Notes: generated by a model from the letters alone, not told the origin. A stretch of 64,000 nt of DNA from Phymatolithon calcareum (GCA_977006965.1 OZ345384.1:124001-188000), one strand, 5' to 3'; counted from the first letter of the stretch, positions 34,800 through 46,673 are shown. A program made the numbers and translations.

Positions 34800-35920
34800 T
34801 GAAAACAGAGAATAGTTTTTGAAAGCAGTTAAACGCATTCAAAGAAATCAGTCTTCAGAAACTCTTCGATCAAAATTCCTTACAAAGGAAGGAGAGCACA
34901 AAATAAAAATCTACCTCTCTTCTTCTTCAAGACAGGTTCCGGCAGAGGAGAGTAGCGTCTTCACCGGTGCTCTAAAGTCAAGTTATAGCGCTCCGACAGC
35001 ACGCGCACTCGACGTTAGACTTCAAGGAGCATATCCGTCAGTATCGCATGCGCAGCTAATGGTATTTCTAGTGTGCCGTCAGCCTACCAATTCCGGATTC
35101 CTCGTTCTCAAAAAAGCGATGTTCAGGCTCTCATAACACCACGAGCTATTCTATCGCTTGCAATCACCCATTTAAAGGAGAAAAGATCAGAAGGCTTTTT
35201 TTTAAAAGCCCCACTGACTTCAGAAGATATGGGCGAGGCTTCGTCTTTTGCTGGCTAACTTGTGCAGCTCACAAAGGCCCACCAGAATGGCCGATCGAAA
35301 AATTCAGGATTTAAAGTAATCTCATCTCAGTCGTCTACAGCATTGCTGGTGCTCGGACTCGACTGCTAACTAATACACAGCTTATTTGTTCTCCATGCGT
35401 TCCATCAGTGTCTTGCTAAATAGTAAGACCAAATCTAGCCCATTTTCGGCTTCCAGTCGTTTTTCTCCTTCGAGGTCGTTCCCTGCTAGCGTGCCTTCAA
35501 GGGTCTCCATATTCTCTCTGGTGCCAAATTCTCCAGCCATACTCAATGTTGACACCTGTGCGAATCGCGAGGCGCCTGTTCATCACCATGGGGAACTTGA
35601 GGAATGCTGGCAATTATCTTGTCTTGTAGTATGGAATCCTCCTTTTCCGCTTCGATTCTAGGCGCTCTCCTTCCATTGCCAGATATTTAGATTGAAGTGC
35701 TTGTGAAGACTGGTTGTTTAGATATACTTCACTGAGTCACCAAACCGCTCTCTCCGTCGCGGCGATATTCATGTTTGTTTCTGCTTTCATGCGCTTTGTT
35801 TGAATACATAAATTCATCCGCCTTGTTCTTTCTCAGCATTTTTAAGGCCAAGATTTCTCGTTGCTGTGGAGCCGTCTAGATCCGTCGCAGGAGACGAAGC
35901 CTGCCCTTCCTTCCTCGGGC
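34800..35920. mobile_element. LINE family 1 tail fragments
   Basis: 34812-34930 (plus) gives AVKRIQRNQSSETLRSKFL, close to the tail at 41050-41110. 35380-35920 matches the reverse complement of the same tail (35640-35690 is the reverse complement of the ..SKRKRKIP coding part). So two short fragments of family 1 lie in opposite directions. The spacer has no recognised content. Confidence 0.55.
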
Positions 35921-37010
35921 CAGTGGTCCGAAGAAAAACAATTCTTTGACTGCAAAAACTACGCTATCTTGTTCTGGACTACAATGGGAATGTTCAACTC
36001 ATCCTTTATTCAGTCACGCAAAGAATAGTCACACCTTATTTACGGTCTCTGAATGTTGTGCTCACTTAAAGTTTCTGATGAAAAGATTTGGTTGTCCATA
36101 AAAATACAAGAAGTCCCAATGCTGCGAGAAAAGGAATGAACACAATGCGCTATGTGCCGAAAGACCAGATGAATACAGATACGAGGCGTATATCATGAAG
36201 TTCAATATTTAGTTGAAAACGATGACCACTTAGAAGAAAGGAAGTTCGAATATATCCTTCATTGTAAGAAACGTTTGAACACAAAATATAACCTTTTAGT
36301 CCTTTTCTGAGCAATCCCTAATTTACTTGCCAGAGCAACCGCAGAAAACTGCATCTCATAACGCAAAAATGTTAACATTTCTCCAAATTTATTGGCCAAT
36401 GCTCTAGACAGGAAGTGATTCCGGATCGAAATTTGCACTATGTGTCTTCACAGTAACCGTTTGTCGTACGTGAGGCACATTCGATTGATATTTCTCGCGT
36501 CTCCAATTTTATAGTCCGTATACTAGCTAGCACTGCTAGAGCAATGAAGGTATAAATTTTCGCCAGGGCCGTTTTCTTCCTTTTACAGACTTTACCCTGA
36601 GTCAGACAGTCTTTCACAATTAATTTTTGTACTTTAGTTTTTCCCGAGCAAATATCGATAAGCAGAGAAGAACTAGATGATTAGTGTCTATTTGAAGTTA
36701 TAAAAGCCAGTTATCAAATGCGAAACGTTGCAGAAGAGTTTGATGACAATTGGTTAACATCGGTGGTTCGAACACCTGGAAAGTATAAATCCGTAGATAC
36801 ATGCACTATGCATTGGAGTTAACGGCCTCAAGACGGCACAGGACTGCTATTACGAGGGCATGTCGCCTTTGAAATCTCTTTTCTTCTTTTTTTCTACAGA
36901 GGACAGTAGCTCAAGATACACTTTTAGCTCACGTCTTCACTTGAAACTTTCTGAATCTCGCATACGCACTCCGACGTACAGTAAACAGCAATATACTGAG
37001 CTCGCCCAGG
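35921..37010. other. No gene seen
   Basis: AT-rich, only short frames on either strand, no repeats noticed. Confidence 0.4.
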
Positions 37011-37014
37011 ATCA

Positions 37015-38045
37015 ATACACCATGGAAAAGAGATTCATTTATTCCTTTTGCGTATTCCCCTTGTGGGTCTGGCAACCATTTGAGGGCCTAAGCCTCTTCC
37101 ATTCTAATCTATTTGCTGCGAGTTTGACCGCTGCTTGCACGCCGAGGTCTGGAACATCCCCAAATTGACTCTGAGAATAGTCGGACGCAGTGACTTATCA
37201 CTTGAAGCGACTTTCCTCCATCCTAAGTTTGTGCCGGAGCCAAATCCATCTCATTTCTCTGACGCACAAGACCACATCGATTGTGGGGCCTTTAGACTCA
37301 TCAGCGATTGATCTTACAGATATTCTGGGCAACATCTTGGCGCCTGTGGATCCGAATTTTTTTCGAACAATTGCAGTTAGCTTACATGATTCGCTACCGT
37401 AGACGAGAGATGATACGACAGAGGAGCACAGGATAGTTACGCGAGTATCGGAGGAAGACTTGGAAGCTCTGGACTTTAAGTACAAGTGCGCCGACTGCCA
37501 CAGGAACTTTCCCAACTAATATTCCCTTTCGACACACCAATTCTTGCATTGCAAACCAGGCCGGCCTGTCATCGATAATCCTATACTACCATGCCCACCT
37601 GTGGTTTCGAAGATCGCCATCCGAGAATTGGATGATCTCCGCTGATTTGAGTGGCACTTGAGCATCGTGGTTCGAGATAACGTATGTGTGGAATATTTCG
37701 ACGAGGAACAGCGTGAATCACTCTGCATAGCACGAGGGTACTGGGGTCTCTTAGACTTGCCACGTCCTCAGGTCGCATCACGCGCAGGGTCCTTAGCAGA
37801 CAAACTTGTCAAGACCTCAAAAACGGAATGCTGTACAATCAGATTTAGAGAATAGATTTGGAAAACACCAGAACTTCAAATATCTGGGAGTACTGCAGCC
37901 CACCGACGGAGACCCGGTGCTACCCGTTACTCATCGTGTCTCAATAGCCTGTTCTCGCTTCCAAGAACTCAAACAGATTGTTACGGACAAAGTGCTACCC
38001 CAGGATCGCCGATTACGTACCCTGTGCTCCTCTGTCCTATCAACT
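37015..38045. mobile_element. LINE family 2 copy with inverted 5' half
   Basis: The 3' part lies on the minus strand (37515-37015; VYGSESCKLTAIVRKKFGS, KMLPRISVRSIADES, LRHKLRMEES). The part that normally precedes it lies next to it on the plus strand (about 37640-38045; TSKTECC, HQNFKYLGVLQPTDGDP, HRVSIACSRFQELK, RRLRTLCSSVL). The plus part ends, at its outer end, where the minus part begins in the LINE order (LCSSV in both). This layout is that expected from twin priming during target-primed reverse transcription. No catalytic motif remains. Confidence 0.7.
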
Positions 38046-38399
38046 GGCAAAGAGATACGAACTGATCGACGCAGTGCGCCCTTCGCGCTCAATTTTGGCA
38101 TCGAAGGAATGGTCGTCACGAGAGTGCTTATTGCCTTTTCCACTTGATTGCACGATAAATGACATTCACCGGCAAACAGTGCTCGTTTTTTGAAGAAGAG
38201 GGAGACGACAGATACTTCTTCGTCCTGGTGACTTCGAAAAATCGCTCTAAGCGCCAAATTCATGAGAAAATCGTAGTCAGATCTGTCACTGTACACTCAT
38301 TTCGACCCATATTCTTCTCTGCTTAGCGGACGTCCATGAAGCAAGTTTTCAATGAAATACCGTCAAGACACAATCGCGCTTCGCATGAAGTCCAATACT

Positions 38400-38940
38400 A
38401 CTATTTTCTAAGCGAAATCTCTGTTTTGAGCCAGGAGATTCGAGAACTGAATGGAAGTGCGTTCCTCATTCGGACATAAAGCTTCCCGCTTGTCCCATGG
38501 TACCCCATGAGCGACATTATTCTGCTCGCGTTGGGGCGTGATAACATCAAGTTCCTTCCGTACTGCTTGGTCACAGGAGTCCCGCAAGTCGAGGTAGTAC
38601 TTTGAATACTCCTAACCAGACTCCTGGCGAAGACTACTAGGCTGACTCTCCAAATATGGTTCGGATTTCTTGGAAACTGACGTACAAACCAACTTGCACA
38701 GAGAATTATGTGCCTACTTTCTTTCCTCCTCAATTCTTGGTGCGGTAGATCATTCTTGGAAAAGGTAGTTTTCTTAGCGCGGCGTTCTTCTTTTTGTTCC
38801 CAGTCTAGTCGGAGGGCACCCCTGTCGTGGATATCAGTATCGTTGCGATGTCCTTTTGAGCTTGCACTGCTGTTCTCGATACTCGGATTGTGTCGGGAGT
38901 TTTATGCGCGGCGTACTCGTATACAGGCCTGTGGACGCCA
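38400..38940 (-). mobile_element. LINE family 3 fragment
   Basis: The minus strand of 38690-38940 (YTSTPRIKLPTQSEYREQQ near 38930-38870) matches the family-3 tail at 45170-45330. Shared DNA words include GTATCGTTGCGATGTCC, which at 45210 reads GTGTCGTTGCCATGTCC. Below 38690 similarity fades. Confidence 0.5.
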
Positions 38941-39399
38941 AAGATTCCCCCTCAGGAAGCGGACCGTAATTATCAAAGCCCCAATTTTAACCTTCAGGTG
39001 CATATCTAGCCATATTTACAGGACACTACAATACTTCGACTTATAGACACTGCAAAAATAGAGATTTCTTCTCGTCGACCATGAAGACACACTTCAAAGT
39101 GATACTGTGAAATGAGATTAACCTCATAATCCAAAGGTTCAATTTTTGCGACCTAGCCGTGATTCAGCGCTTTCGTTATTGCCGGTATTCAATTGTTAGA
39201 AACATTTTGAGTTTTGTCTATCAAGGGAGATATCTTTCTCTCCAAAACGAGGTCTACCGGAAAAAAGCACTGATCGAGGGTTAAATTACTCTGAGAATGT
39301 CCATCTAGTATACTGACTTGGAAGATATTGAGGTTTTTAAAACTAAACTTATCAGAACGTAAGATAAATATGCTGAAAGGGGACAATGCTTAATTCAGG
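38941..39399. other. No gene seen
   Basis: AT-rich, closed in all frames beyond about 65 codons. Confidence 0.4.
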
Positions 39400-39850
39400 T
39401 CGCGGTGAGCAACTACAATTGTGCCGCGGTATGTGGAGTGCTTAAAATGCATTTAAGCAAGCATTCAAACGTTTTATTACGAGGAATGACACGGCTAGTA
39501 AGGATTAAGACGAAGTTAAATATTTCCCGCGACACTTTCCTATCTCCAGGGAAATTTGCTCGATATCGGCACATGTCGTACTGACGTAGGGAATCTCTTA
39601 ACATGGAGAAAGAGCTGCTGAGACAATGGTTTGCCGATATCTCAACAGTTAGGAGCCAGTACTGCACCTTGCGTATTCATCGATCGGATGATGTTTGAAG
39701 TCAAGAAATGTAAAATTGTTACTCGTGGAAGCCCTCGAGGAGTATGAACGCTAAGAATATGCCTGGTTAAATTTTTAGTACCTTTCAAGTCCGAGACGAA
39801 ACATTTCTCGAGCTCAATGATTTGCAACAGTGTCAAATTAGTATTAGCAA
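39400..39850 (-). pseudogene. C2H2 zinc-finger remnant
   Basis: Minus frames give CFVSDLKGTKNLTRHILSVH and then TSNIIRSMNTQ, which look like two C2H2 fingers with lost cysteines. The later part (39667-39413) keeps only scattered Cys/His. Compared with 25845-26679 it is much more decayed. Weak call. Confidence 0.35.
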
Positions 39851-39959
39851 TGCAAACCGTTCTTCACGACTTCAGCTACTGTCTGTAACCTGTTACTTAG
39901 TTACCGCAGCATGGATTTGATTTCTGTTTAATTCAAGCTCCCCTTTCCGTTATAATTGC

Positions 39960-40150
39960 ACCCGAGAGACTTTTCGTTGCCCTACAATCCCTCCCTTATG
40001 TTTTCATTTAGGTACATGACTTTGGACATTTCTTTAGACAATATCAATTGCCAATTCCAGAATCTCTTTTTGAATATCAGAAAGTCCTTGCTTGGTCAAT
40101 ATGTTTCAAGTAGCTGTGAGAGTTTCATCAAGTAATGATTTATCATCGAG
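39960..40150 (-). repeat. Dispersed coding-like repeat (inverted copy of 6065-6255)
   Basis: Minus strand gives GLSDIQKEILELAIDIV, parallel to LLSDIQKEMLEMAVDTV at 6065-6255. Stops interrupt this copy. Confidence 0.45.
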
Positions 40151-40541
40151 CCCAGTTCGCAGATCCCCCAGCAAATTATTTTGTTAGCCAGTAAAATTAC
40201 TTGTGTTGTAATCTGCTCTCGCCCCAAAAGAGGCTCACTAAGCAGTGCTTTACTTTGCTAAGTAACATCTACTTAGAATACGGAAGGTCGTTATTCCTGC
40301 AAGCAAATTTAAATCATTCTTCTTCTCTGCCTAACGTTCGCCCCTTGCTGGGCGATTCCATCTGAAGCAACTGGAGTGGTTTTACTTATCGCGTGTCCAA
40401 GTGGACCTTCAGAAATATTGGACTCTTTTCCTTTTTCAACTTCTATATGTGCGCTGCACATCGGCTGAACACCTTGTGCAATGCGAAAACCCACTTTTGA
40501 AATACGTGTAACACGTGTGAAATTAATAGAAAGAACTACGT

Positions 40542-40595
40542 CAGAAATCTTCACTGAAACAGTCACACACCCGTCTGTTTCAGTGAAGATTTCTG
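40542..40595. repeat. Perfect 21-bp inverted repeat at a LINE 5' junction
   Basis: CAGAAATCTTCACTGAAACAG (arm 40542-40562) and its exact reverse complement (40575-40595) flank a 12-bp loop. LINE family 1 similarity begins right after it at about 40600. Confidence 0.85.
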
Positions 40596-40599
40596 TCGC

Positions 40600-41550
40600 A
40601 CACCCGGTCCGGGAGGTCACGTATATTGGAGTATCCCTAGACCCCGGAGGAGTACTAAAGAAGGCAAAGACGGCCGTGTACGAGTTGCGTACACTGAGAG
40701 TGTTCAAGAAAGGGCTAAGTATACAGAAGTGTATTCAGATATACAAGGCGCTAGTACACCCATGCTGGGAGTAAGCAATTTGCTTAACGTCCTGGACAGA
40801 ATACGTATAAAATGCCGTCAAGGAAGTAGAAGTATCATTCTTCAACGAAGTATTCGGTCTCTTGCCCGAGGAGGTACGGATAGGTCCCGTCTACTGCGCG
40901 GGATCCAGACGGCCGCACATCGACGAGAAATCGTGGCCTTCAAAAAGGCGAAAGAACGTATGTATTCAAACGAAGCGCATGAGAGCAGAAACAACCATGA
41001 ATGGCAGTACACGAGGAAAGATATCGCCGCGAGGGAGAGAGACGTTTGGTGAAGCTGTAAAGTACATCCAAACAAACCAGTCTTCGCAAACGGTTTAATC
41101 TAAATTTCTGGCAATGGAGAGGGACCGCCTAGAATCGAAGCGGAAAAGAAAGATTCCATACGACAAAACAAGAGAATTGCCATCAATCGTCAAGATCCAC
41201 AACGTGAAGTACGGGCAACTTTCGCTGCAGTATCCCAGTGGCAGATTCCCACAAGTGCGAAAAAAAAGTATGACTGAAGAACTCGGCACCAGAGCCAGAG
41301 AGCATATGGTGACCCTTGAACGCAGTCTAGCAGGGTACAACCTCGAAGAAGAGAAAAGACTGGAAGCAGACAATGCGCTATATGAGCTCTTACTATTTAG
41401 CAAGACACTCATAGAACGCATGGAGAAGGAAGAAGGCATGTATTGATTTGCAGAAGGCAAGGCAAAAAGTGGTCGAGTGCAAGCACCAACAACCCTGTAG
41501 AGGATTGAGATGGGATTACCTTGAATGCTGAGTTTCCAGTCCGCCAATCT
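40600..41550 (+). mobile_element. LINE family 1, 5'-truncated 3' end
   Basis: The plus strand gives the post-RT region (VTYIGVSLDPGGV, YELRTLRVFKKGLSIQKCIQIYKAL), then a charged tail with a 110-codon open frame (41114-41446; RDRLESKRKRKIPYDKTREL, MERMEKEEGMY-like end). It parallels 19100-19705 but extends about 400 bp further, so it keeps more of the 3' end. RT motifs are absent: a typical 5'-truncated LINE copy. The intact tail frame suggests the LINE encodes a charged C-terminal extension. Confidence 0.75.
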
Positions 41551-41655
41551 GGTGGGCGTTTCGAGAGCTACTCAAAGGTAGGAAGTATCAGAGGAAGCTT
41601 TGCCCATATGTTCGGAAGTCTCTAGGGCTTTTAAATGGACTTGAATTAATAAATT

Positions 41656-41745
41656 GGCACACCCCGGACCTGAACCGGGGACCTTCCCTGGGCAGTCTTA
41701 CCGCGCACCCGAGTCAGTTTAACCACTTGACCTGAAGTTGCTTCC
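41656..41745 (-). pseudogene. tRNA-like sequence (pseudo-tRNA or SINE head)
   Basis: Minus strand has an A-box-like TCAAGTGGTTAA within a plausible D arm (GTCA/TGAC) and a B-box-like GGTTCAGGTCC within a good T arm (CCCGG/CCGGG), followed by GTGTGCCA. The acceptor stem does not pair (5' CAACTTC against 3' GTGTGCC) and the anticodon arm is irregular. So it is a decayed tRNA or a tRNA-derived SINE promoter. Confidence 0.5.
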
Positions 41746-42239
41746 AAAAGAATGAGTGTGCTTTCAAGTCTTCACTTCGCTCGATAACGGTCTTGCCGGA
41801 CAGCGAAAGCTGATTTAGTACATCTCAAAAATTTTTCTCCTCTCAGGGCATACCTGCAAACGCCTTGAAAGCTTGAAAAATATTAACTCTCACTTTTTCT
41901 TCTCATTTCAGATCTTGGGAGATTGTCTTCCAAGGTTTTGTCATGCTGTTGATCTTCGTTTCCGTGTTTTCCCTCATGATTTTTGTAAACACCTCTAATT
42001 ATTGGCGTTCTCATTGCATTGTGAGGAACAGGAATTTTGATGGAAGCGCTTCTGCAGAATACTTTACTTGAATGTGTTTGACTGCTATCTTTCTTTCTTT
42101 ATTGCGGAACGATCGCTCAACTGACGGTAAGCTCCTAAAGCTGTTCTTGAACAGCATTTCATTGTTCAGAAAAATGAGTATTGCTAAGATCTCTAACGGT
42201 ATAGCTCTTCTATAGTTTAGTACCCACTTCACCAATTAT

Positions 42240-43524
42240 CTTACATCTGGAGACGGAACGCCCACCAGGTTTTGCACATTGGGTCGTACGACATTGTTTC
42301 TCGCTGGTTAAACACGGCCACCATGGAGGTCCCTTCTCCAAGTAGCTGGTATAAGATCACTTCTACGCGTCTGTGCGATATGGGCAGCTCTCGGGGAAGT
42401 GTCGGAACGGCGACAGCTTCGGCTCGGAAGGAAGGCCCAACGATTTTTCGCTCTTCCTCGAGTGTCAGAGGAACCTTCCGATGATCAAATAGGCTTGATT
42501 TGCAAGTAGGCCTTTTGGATAATTCGTCGACAGCATCATTTCTTGGAACTCTGCAGTGACTGGTATCCAAATGACTTCAACGAAAATCTCGTTGGACATC
42601 AGTTGATATGGCCACACCGTTTCCGTGCCATTTCCCCATACCTTCGCGGGTGTCCGTTAATAGCATCGATGCAGCTCCTGCTGTCGGCAAACCATCTTGT
42701 AATGTTTCGAAGTGCAAAGGATAGCTTCAGCACTTCCTGGACGGCACGAACTGCGGCGAAAGTGTCTGCGTCGTATGAAGATCCGACAGCACAAGTGGGA
42801 GCGCCAGTCCCCTCACCGTTTCCCTTCCGCGCGTCAGCAATATCCTTGCACGCCCGACATTGTCTGGGACGTTTCTGTACATGTCGAGAATGTCTCCATC
42901 CTCATCTCAAAGAATGGCACGCTGCTTCGAAGCTGTCGGGCTTGAGGCATACGCATATTCTTCACCGTCGTCATATGAGAGAATACTGTCCAGTGGATTG
43001 CCGTGCCGGGTCCTAAATTTCGACACCGCTGCGTTCTGCTGATGGCGTTGTTCGTAGAACATTTCAAGCTTCGCATTGTACCGGCCAGCATCCAAGTTAA
43101 CCGTGACTCGTTCGCCGTGCTGATCGTCGCGCACGAACTTGGAGTGAATTTCTCCAACGCTACCGTCGGTCCATATTTCCAAGTCAGCTGACTTTGTGCC
43201 GTCCCGCTCGAGAAGAAGACTGAAATCTTTGTGAGTCTTCATTCCAGCTAACAAGCGAAGTTTCGAGATCTTCGTAGGTCAAAGGTAGTCTGTAGCTACT
43301 CGAGCAGCTTTGTTCCTTGCAGCTTCCACATGTTTAATATAGGTCTGAGCCCCCTGTACAGCATAGGTCGCAGCTCTGTATAGTGCTATTAGTTCAAGTA
43401 ACTCTTTCGGAATGACTGGTTTAAATTTGTTCATCGGATTGTCGTCCTGTGAACCCAAAAGATGTTTTGAAGAGATGGAGGCAGACCTGTTTCGACTGAT
43501 ATGGTGCACGGAAAAAAGTTCCAA
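42240..43524 (-). mobile_element. LINE with C-terminal RNase H and zinc knuckle region, broken
   Basis: Minus strand: a post-RT segment (AQTYIKHVEAARNKAARVATDYL, 43360-43280) is followed by an RNase H start with the first catalytic Asp (DLEIWTDGSV near 43175). Next come WFADSRSCIDAI (second acidic motif) near 42690 and TSHCRVPRNDAVDELSKRP (third) near 42560. A tail at 42400-42250 (ELPISHRRVEVILYQL, DPMCKTWW) matches 60960-61110. RNase H removes the RNA strand after copying. Frames change several times. The RT catalytic core lies beyond 43524 or is lost, since the 51-bp minisatellite begins there. Confidence 0.7.
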
Positions 43525-44165
43525 AATTTCGCGCCTCGTTTACAGGGAGTGCTCATACAGATGCTGTATTTCGCTCCGCGTCCTCTGGAAGGATAAATTA
43601 GTCATACTGTTGCAATATTTCGCGCCGCGTTCTCCGCGAGGTTACAAAATTGTCATAAAGATGCAATCTTTTGCGCCGCGTCTTCTGTGCGGATGAACTA
43701 GTCCTACAGTTGCACATTTTCGCGCTGCGACTTCTGCAAAGGCTACACACTGGTCATAAAGACGCAATATTTCGCGCCGTGTCCCCTGGAAGGATAAATA
43801 TTTGTCGAAAAGGTGCCAAATTTCGCGCTGATTCTTCTCGAACTACAAATCCTAGTCATACAGTTGCAAAATTTCGCGTTAAGTCTTCTGTAAGGCCAAA
43901 CACTTGTTATACAGTCGCAATATTTCCTTCTTCCTCCTCTGTAAGCTTAATAATGCACATAAAGATGCACCATTTTGCATCTTGTTCTCTGTGAAGCTAT
44001 ATACTTGTCAAAAATTTGCAATATTTTGCTGTGCCTCTTTTGTAAGTACATATAATTGTCATACAATTGCACGTTTTTGCGCCGCGTCCTCGTTAAGCCG
44101 GAAAACTGGTCACAAAGGTGCAATATTTGGCGCAGCGTCTCATGCAAAGCTACATACGTGATTAA
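43511..44165. repeat. 51-bp minisatellite, about 12 units
   Basis: Unit starts (TGCAATATTTCGC-like) fall at 43611, 43662, 43711, 43763, 43814, 43865, 43916, 43966, 44017, 44068 and 44119, with weaker units before. The period is 51 bp, a multiple of 3. On the minus strand it is partly open as a 17-residue repeat (NVQLYDNYMYLQKRHSK, then ILQIFDKYIASQRTRCK). Units are 70-85% alike by eye. Confidence 0.9.
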
Positions 44166-44450
44166 GAGGATTTATTGAGAAGGTACCATGAGTCAGAACT
44201 TGAAGAAGTCGGCACCTTTCTTAGCATACTGCTACACACTGAGTTTCTGTTCCTAAATCAGAATACATAATATCACGTCTTTGGCCTGTGCTACTTAATT
44301 CTCTTCGGTGAGATTCCATGTGGGCTTACTCAGGGTTCTTCTGAATGTACCAATTGACATGCTCCTTGACTATCCATTTCTTCAATCAGCTTCGTTGGGT
44401 TCCTAGGTCTGGCGTCCAACACCACTATCATTCGCTCTATTTCTTATAAG
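44166..44450. other. No gene seen
   Basis: Spacer between the minisatellite and the TTACAG cluster; nothing recognised. Confidence 0.4.
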
Positions 44451-44474
44451 ACTAGATCTCTTCAAGTTGTCATA

Positions 44475-44790
44475 ACCGTTTGCATTTACAGCAAGCCCTT
44501 ACAGATAGCATTCCAGTCATTACAGTACCGTAAGTTTCGATGTGTACATACACTATGGAGAATCACCAAGGGCAAACTCTAGAACAGCTGCTTACAGCTG
44601 CTTTACATAGCTTACAGATTACAGATTCTTACACTGTAAACATTACAGTGCGCCTGCGGCGGGCTCGGAAGCCGCGAAGCGGCTTCCAGACTCTTCCATT
44701 GATCCATTTCTCATATTGCCAAGTCATTCTTGATCTAATTCTTTTTCTATAAAGGTCGCCGCTTCGCGGCGCCCTCGGCTTTCCGCCAGG
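44475..44790. repeat. TTACAG cluster followed by GC hairpins
   Basis: Between 44475 and 44650 the hexamer TTACAG, or a close variant, occurs about eight times. It is followed by a perfect 9-bp hairpin (GGAAGCCGC, loop GAA, 44667-44687) and another GC hairpin with GCCGC-TTC-GCGGC near 44757-44770. A cluster of the reverse complement (CTGTAAG-like) lies at 56396-56530. These may be subterminal repeats of a large element. Confidence 0.5.
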
Positions 44791-44869
44791 GAAAAACCCC
44801 GACGAAAACTAGTTTGCAATCCTGTGCGATTCACAACTGCACACCGGGGAAGTGACCTAAAAAACATGT

Positions 44870-46410
44870 TGCCCAAGAGTTCTGTGTCTGCTTTCTTGCA
44901 CTATCACTACCTCGTGCGGTACAACCTTCCTGAAAAACGTTATTATACTTTCGCAGCGTTCTTCTTGTTCCCCCTGGACACATCGGAGGTTAAGTTTATC
45001 TTGTGGATCAACTGCTTTGTTCGCTTCTCGAATGTAGTCCAGTGCTTCGAGTTCGTGCTCTGTCCCGGTATTATCGGTCTTTCCTACTGCCTTGCCTAAT
45101 CTTCATCTTAGTTTTGGGTGGAAGTGCTGTCGGCGGATTTCCCATGGCTCTATTTGACAAAGCTTCATTAATCTTCTCCAATGACGCGCTGCACTTACCA
45201 AACAGTGTCGTTGCCATGTCCTTCTGCATTTGCACTTTTGCTGTCGATACACGTTTCGTATCAGGTCTTATGTGTGCATCGTACTCATACACTGGCCTGA
45301 TAAAAGCTTTAAAGAGCTTGATGTTCTTTTCAGTGCTGTACTCTCTCCTGTCAAGGAAGCTCATGAGTCGAGCTTTGGCGCTTGTGCTTTTGAATCGCTC
45401 CAGAAGTCTGGTCGTCACGAATTCCGTTCTCATTAATAAACGTAACAAGGTATTCCGCTGTGCGCCTCATTTAGACTATCGAGGGCGGATCAGCAGAGAC
45501 AAACAAAATGGTTGACCAAATCATGAAAAAACACCATGTGGAAGTTCTTGGTCTGATGGAGTCTTTTCAAAAAGTAGACGCAGCAATCAGGGTTAACTTC
45601 TACTAAAGTTGTTCTACAAGCCCGCAGGACCCTCGGGAATGACTACGAGGAGGTGTAGCTTTAATTACTAAGGCAGGTACTCCAACCAACCAAAGGACTG
45701 GGTAAAATGGCTAGAAAAGCATTCCAGGTGGTGGTTGGGTATGTGATGGACATTGCGGTGTCGGTTGTCTACATATCTCCTCTTACGAGTCGAGAGGAAT
45801 ACGACAAGTGTTTGAAACTCATCCACCTGCATTGCAGGGGGAAGGGGGTAACCATGGGTGACCTTAACACAAGACCGAGTCACTGGGACCGCACGGGAAA
45901 CAAGAGAAGGAACAAGATTGTTTCGGGGCCGAGCGAGGCGGCGAACACCACAAGCAAGATCATGAAGTCAAAATCTCGAATGAAAGGAGCAAACAAAGCT
46001 TTCGAGGCTCCTGTCCAACCAATCAAATTCTCGGTATACATCTCAAATTTGTGTAAGACGGAAGAAGACTGGAATCTGCCGTTGCGAACTTTTGCACTCA
46101 GTAGGGCAATGAAGGAGCACATCGCAAGGACATTCAACAGACCACCAAGGAGGAAGGCGGTAGGTCCCGACGGAATTGTGGTCGAAATATTGCATGCGAG
46201 CAAAGACGCGGGTCTCGAAAAAATGCTAGCCATATGGGAAACATGCTAGAGACTCAATTGTCTTCCTCGGGCATAGCGCGAAGCAACTCTGACTCCCTTG
46301 TGCAACTAAGGCCCAGCTCATGTCAAAGCAAACTACAGGCCCATATCTCTTTCAAGTCAAGCCAGGAAAATAATTGACTCAGCTCTAGATGCATACATAC
46401 GCTAGAACTA
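44870..46410. mobile_element. LINE family 3 copy with inverted 5' half
   Basis: The LINE 3' part is on the minus strand (45448-44870; TRLLERFKSTSAKARLMSFL, IKLFKAFIRPVYEYDAHI). The 5' part is on the plus strand from about 45508. It has an endonuclease start (KHHVEVLGLMESFQKVDAA), then YISPLTSREEYDKC with MGDLNTRPSHWD, then RKAVGPDGIVVEIL, and RT motif start RPISLS near 46340. The RT palm is missing. As in the 37-kb copy the 5' half is inverted next to the 3' half, which fits twin priming. Frames are broken in places. Confidence 0.7.
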
Positions 46411-46510
46411 CCGCTTCATTAAGATTCAGCTGGGCATTTGGAAAGACAGAAGTAGCTATCTCGATGTACTCCGGGAAAAAAGTGCAATGAAAAAGGGTCA
46501 TTCGTTCATG

Positions 46511-46560
46511 GGGGTTATCATAATACAAAAAATTCGATTTTGACAGCTGTCTCTGAAACT
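46511..46560 (+). repeat. Repeat B, copy 1 (upstream of the DGQHR unit)
   Basis: The segment with TTATCATAATACAAA and TTTTGACAGCTGTCTCTG recurs at 50698-50746 before the second unit. It probably marks the 5' end of each unit. Confidence 0.65.
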
Positions 46561-46673
46561 CCATCCTGGATTGCAGCGTATGTATGATATGGATTATTTG
46601 CAACCCAGGGGCACCAATGTTGTGCAAGTATTTGGCATTTTATTTTTCCGCTCTAAGACTTCCATCTCCATAA

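Noticed and set aside
41656-41745. Functional tRNA gene
   Set aside because: Acceptor stem does not pair and the anticodon arm is not canonical; kept only as tRNA-like.
43511-44165. CRISPR array
   Set aside because: The whole 51-bp unit repeats without unique spacers, and the setting is eukaryotic.
44640-44815. Helitron 3' end (hairpin and CTAG)
   Set aside because: A GC hairpin and a CTAG at about 44810 exist, but the hairpin is far from the CTAG, and no 5' TC end or Rep/helicase gene was seen.
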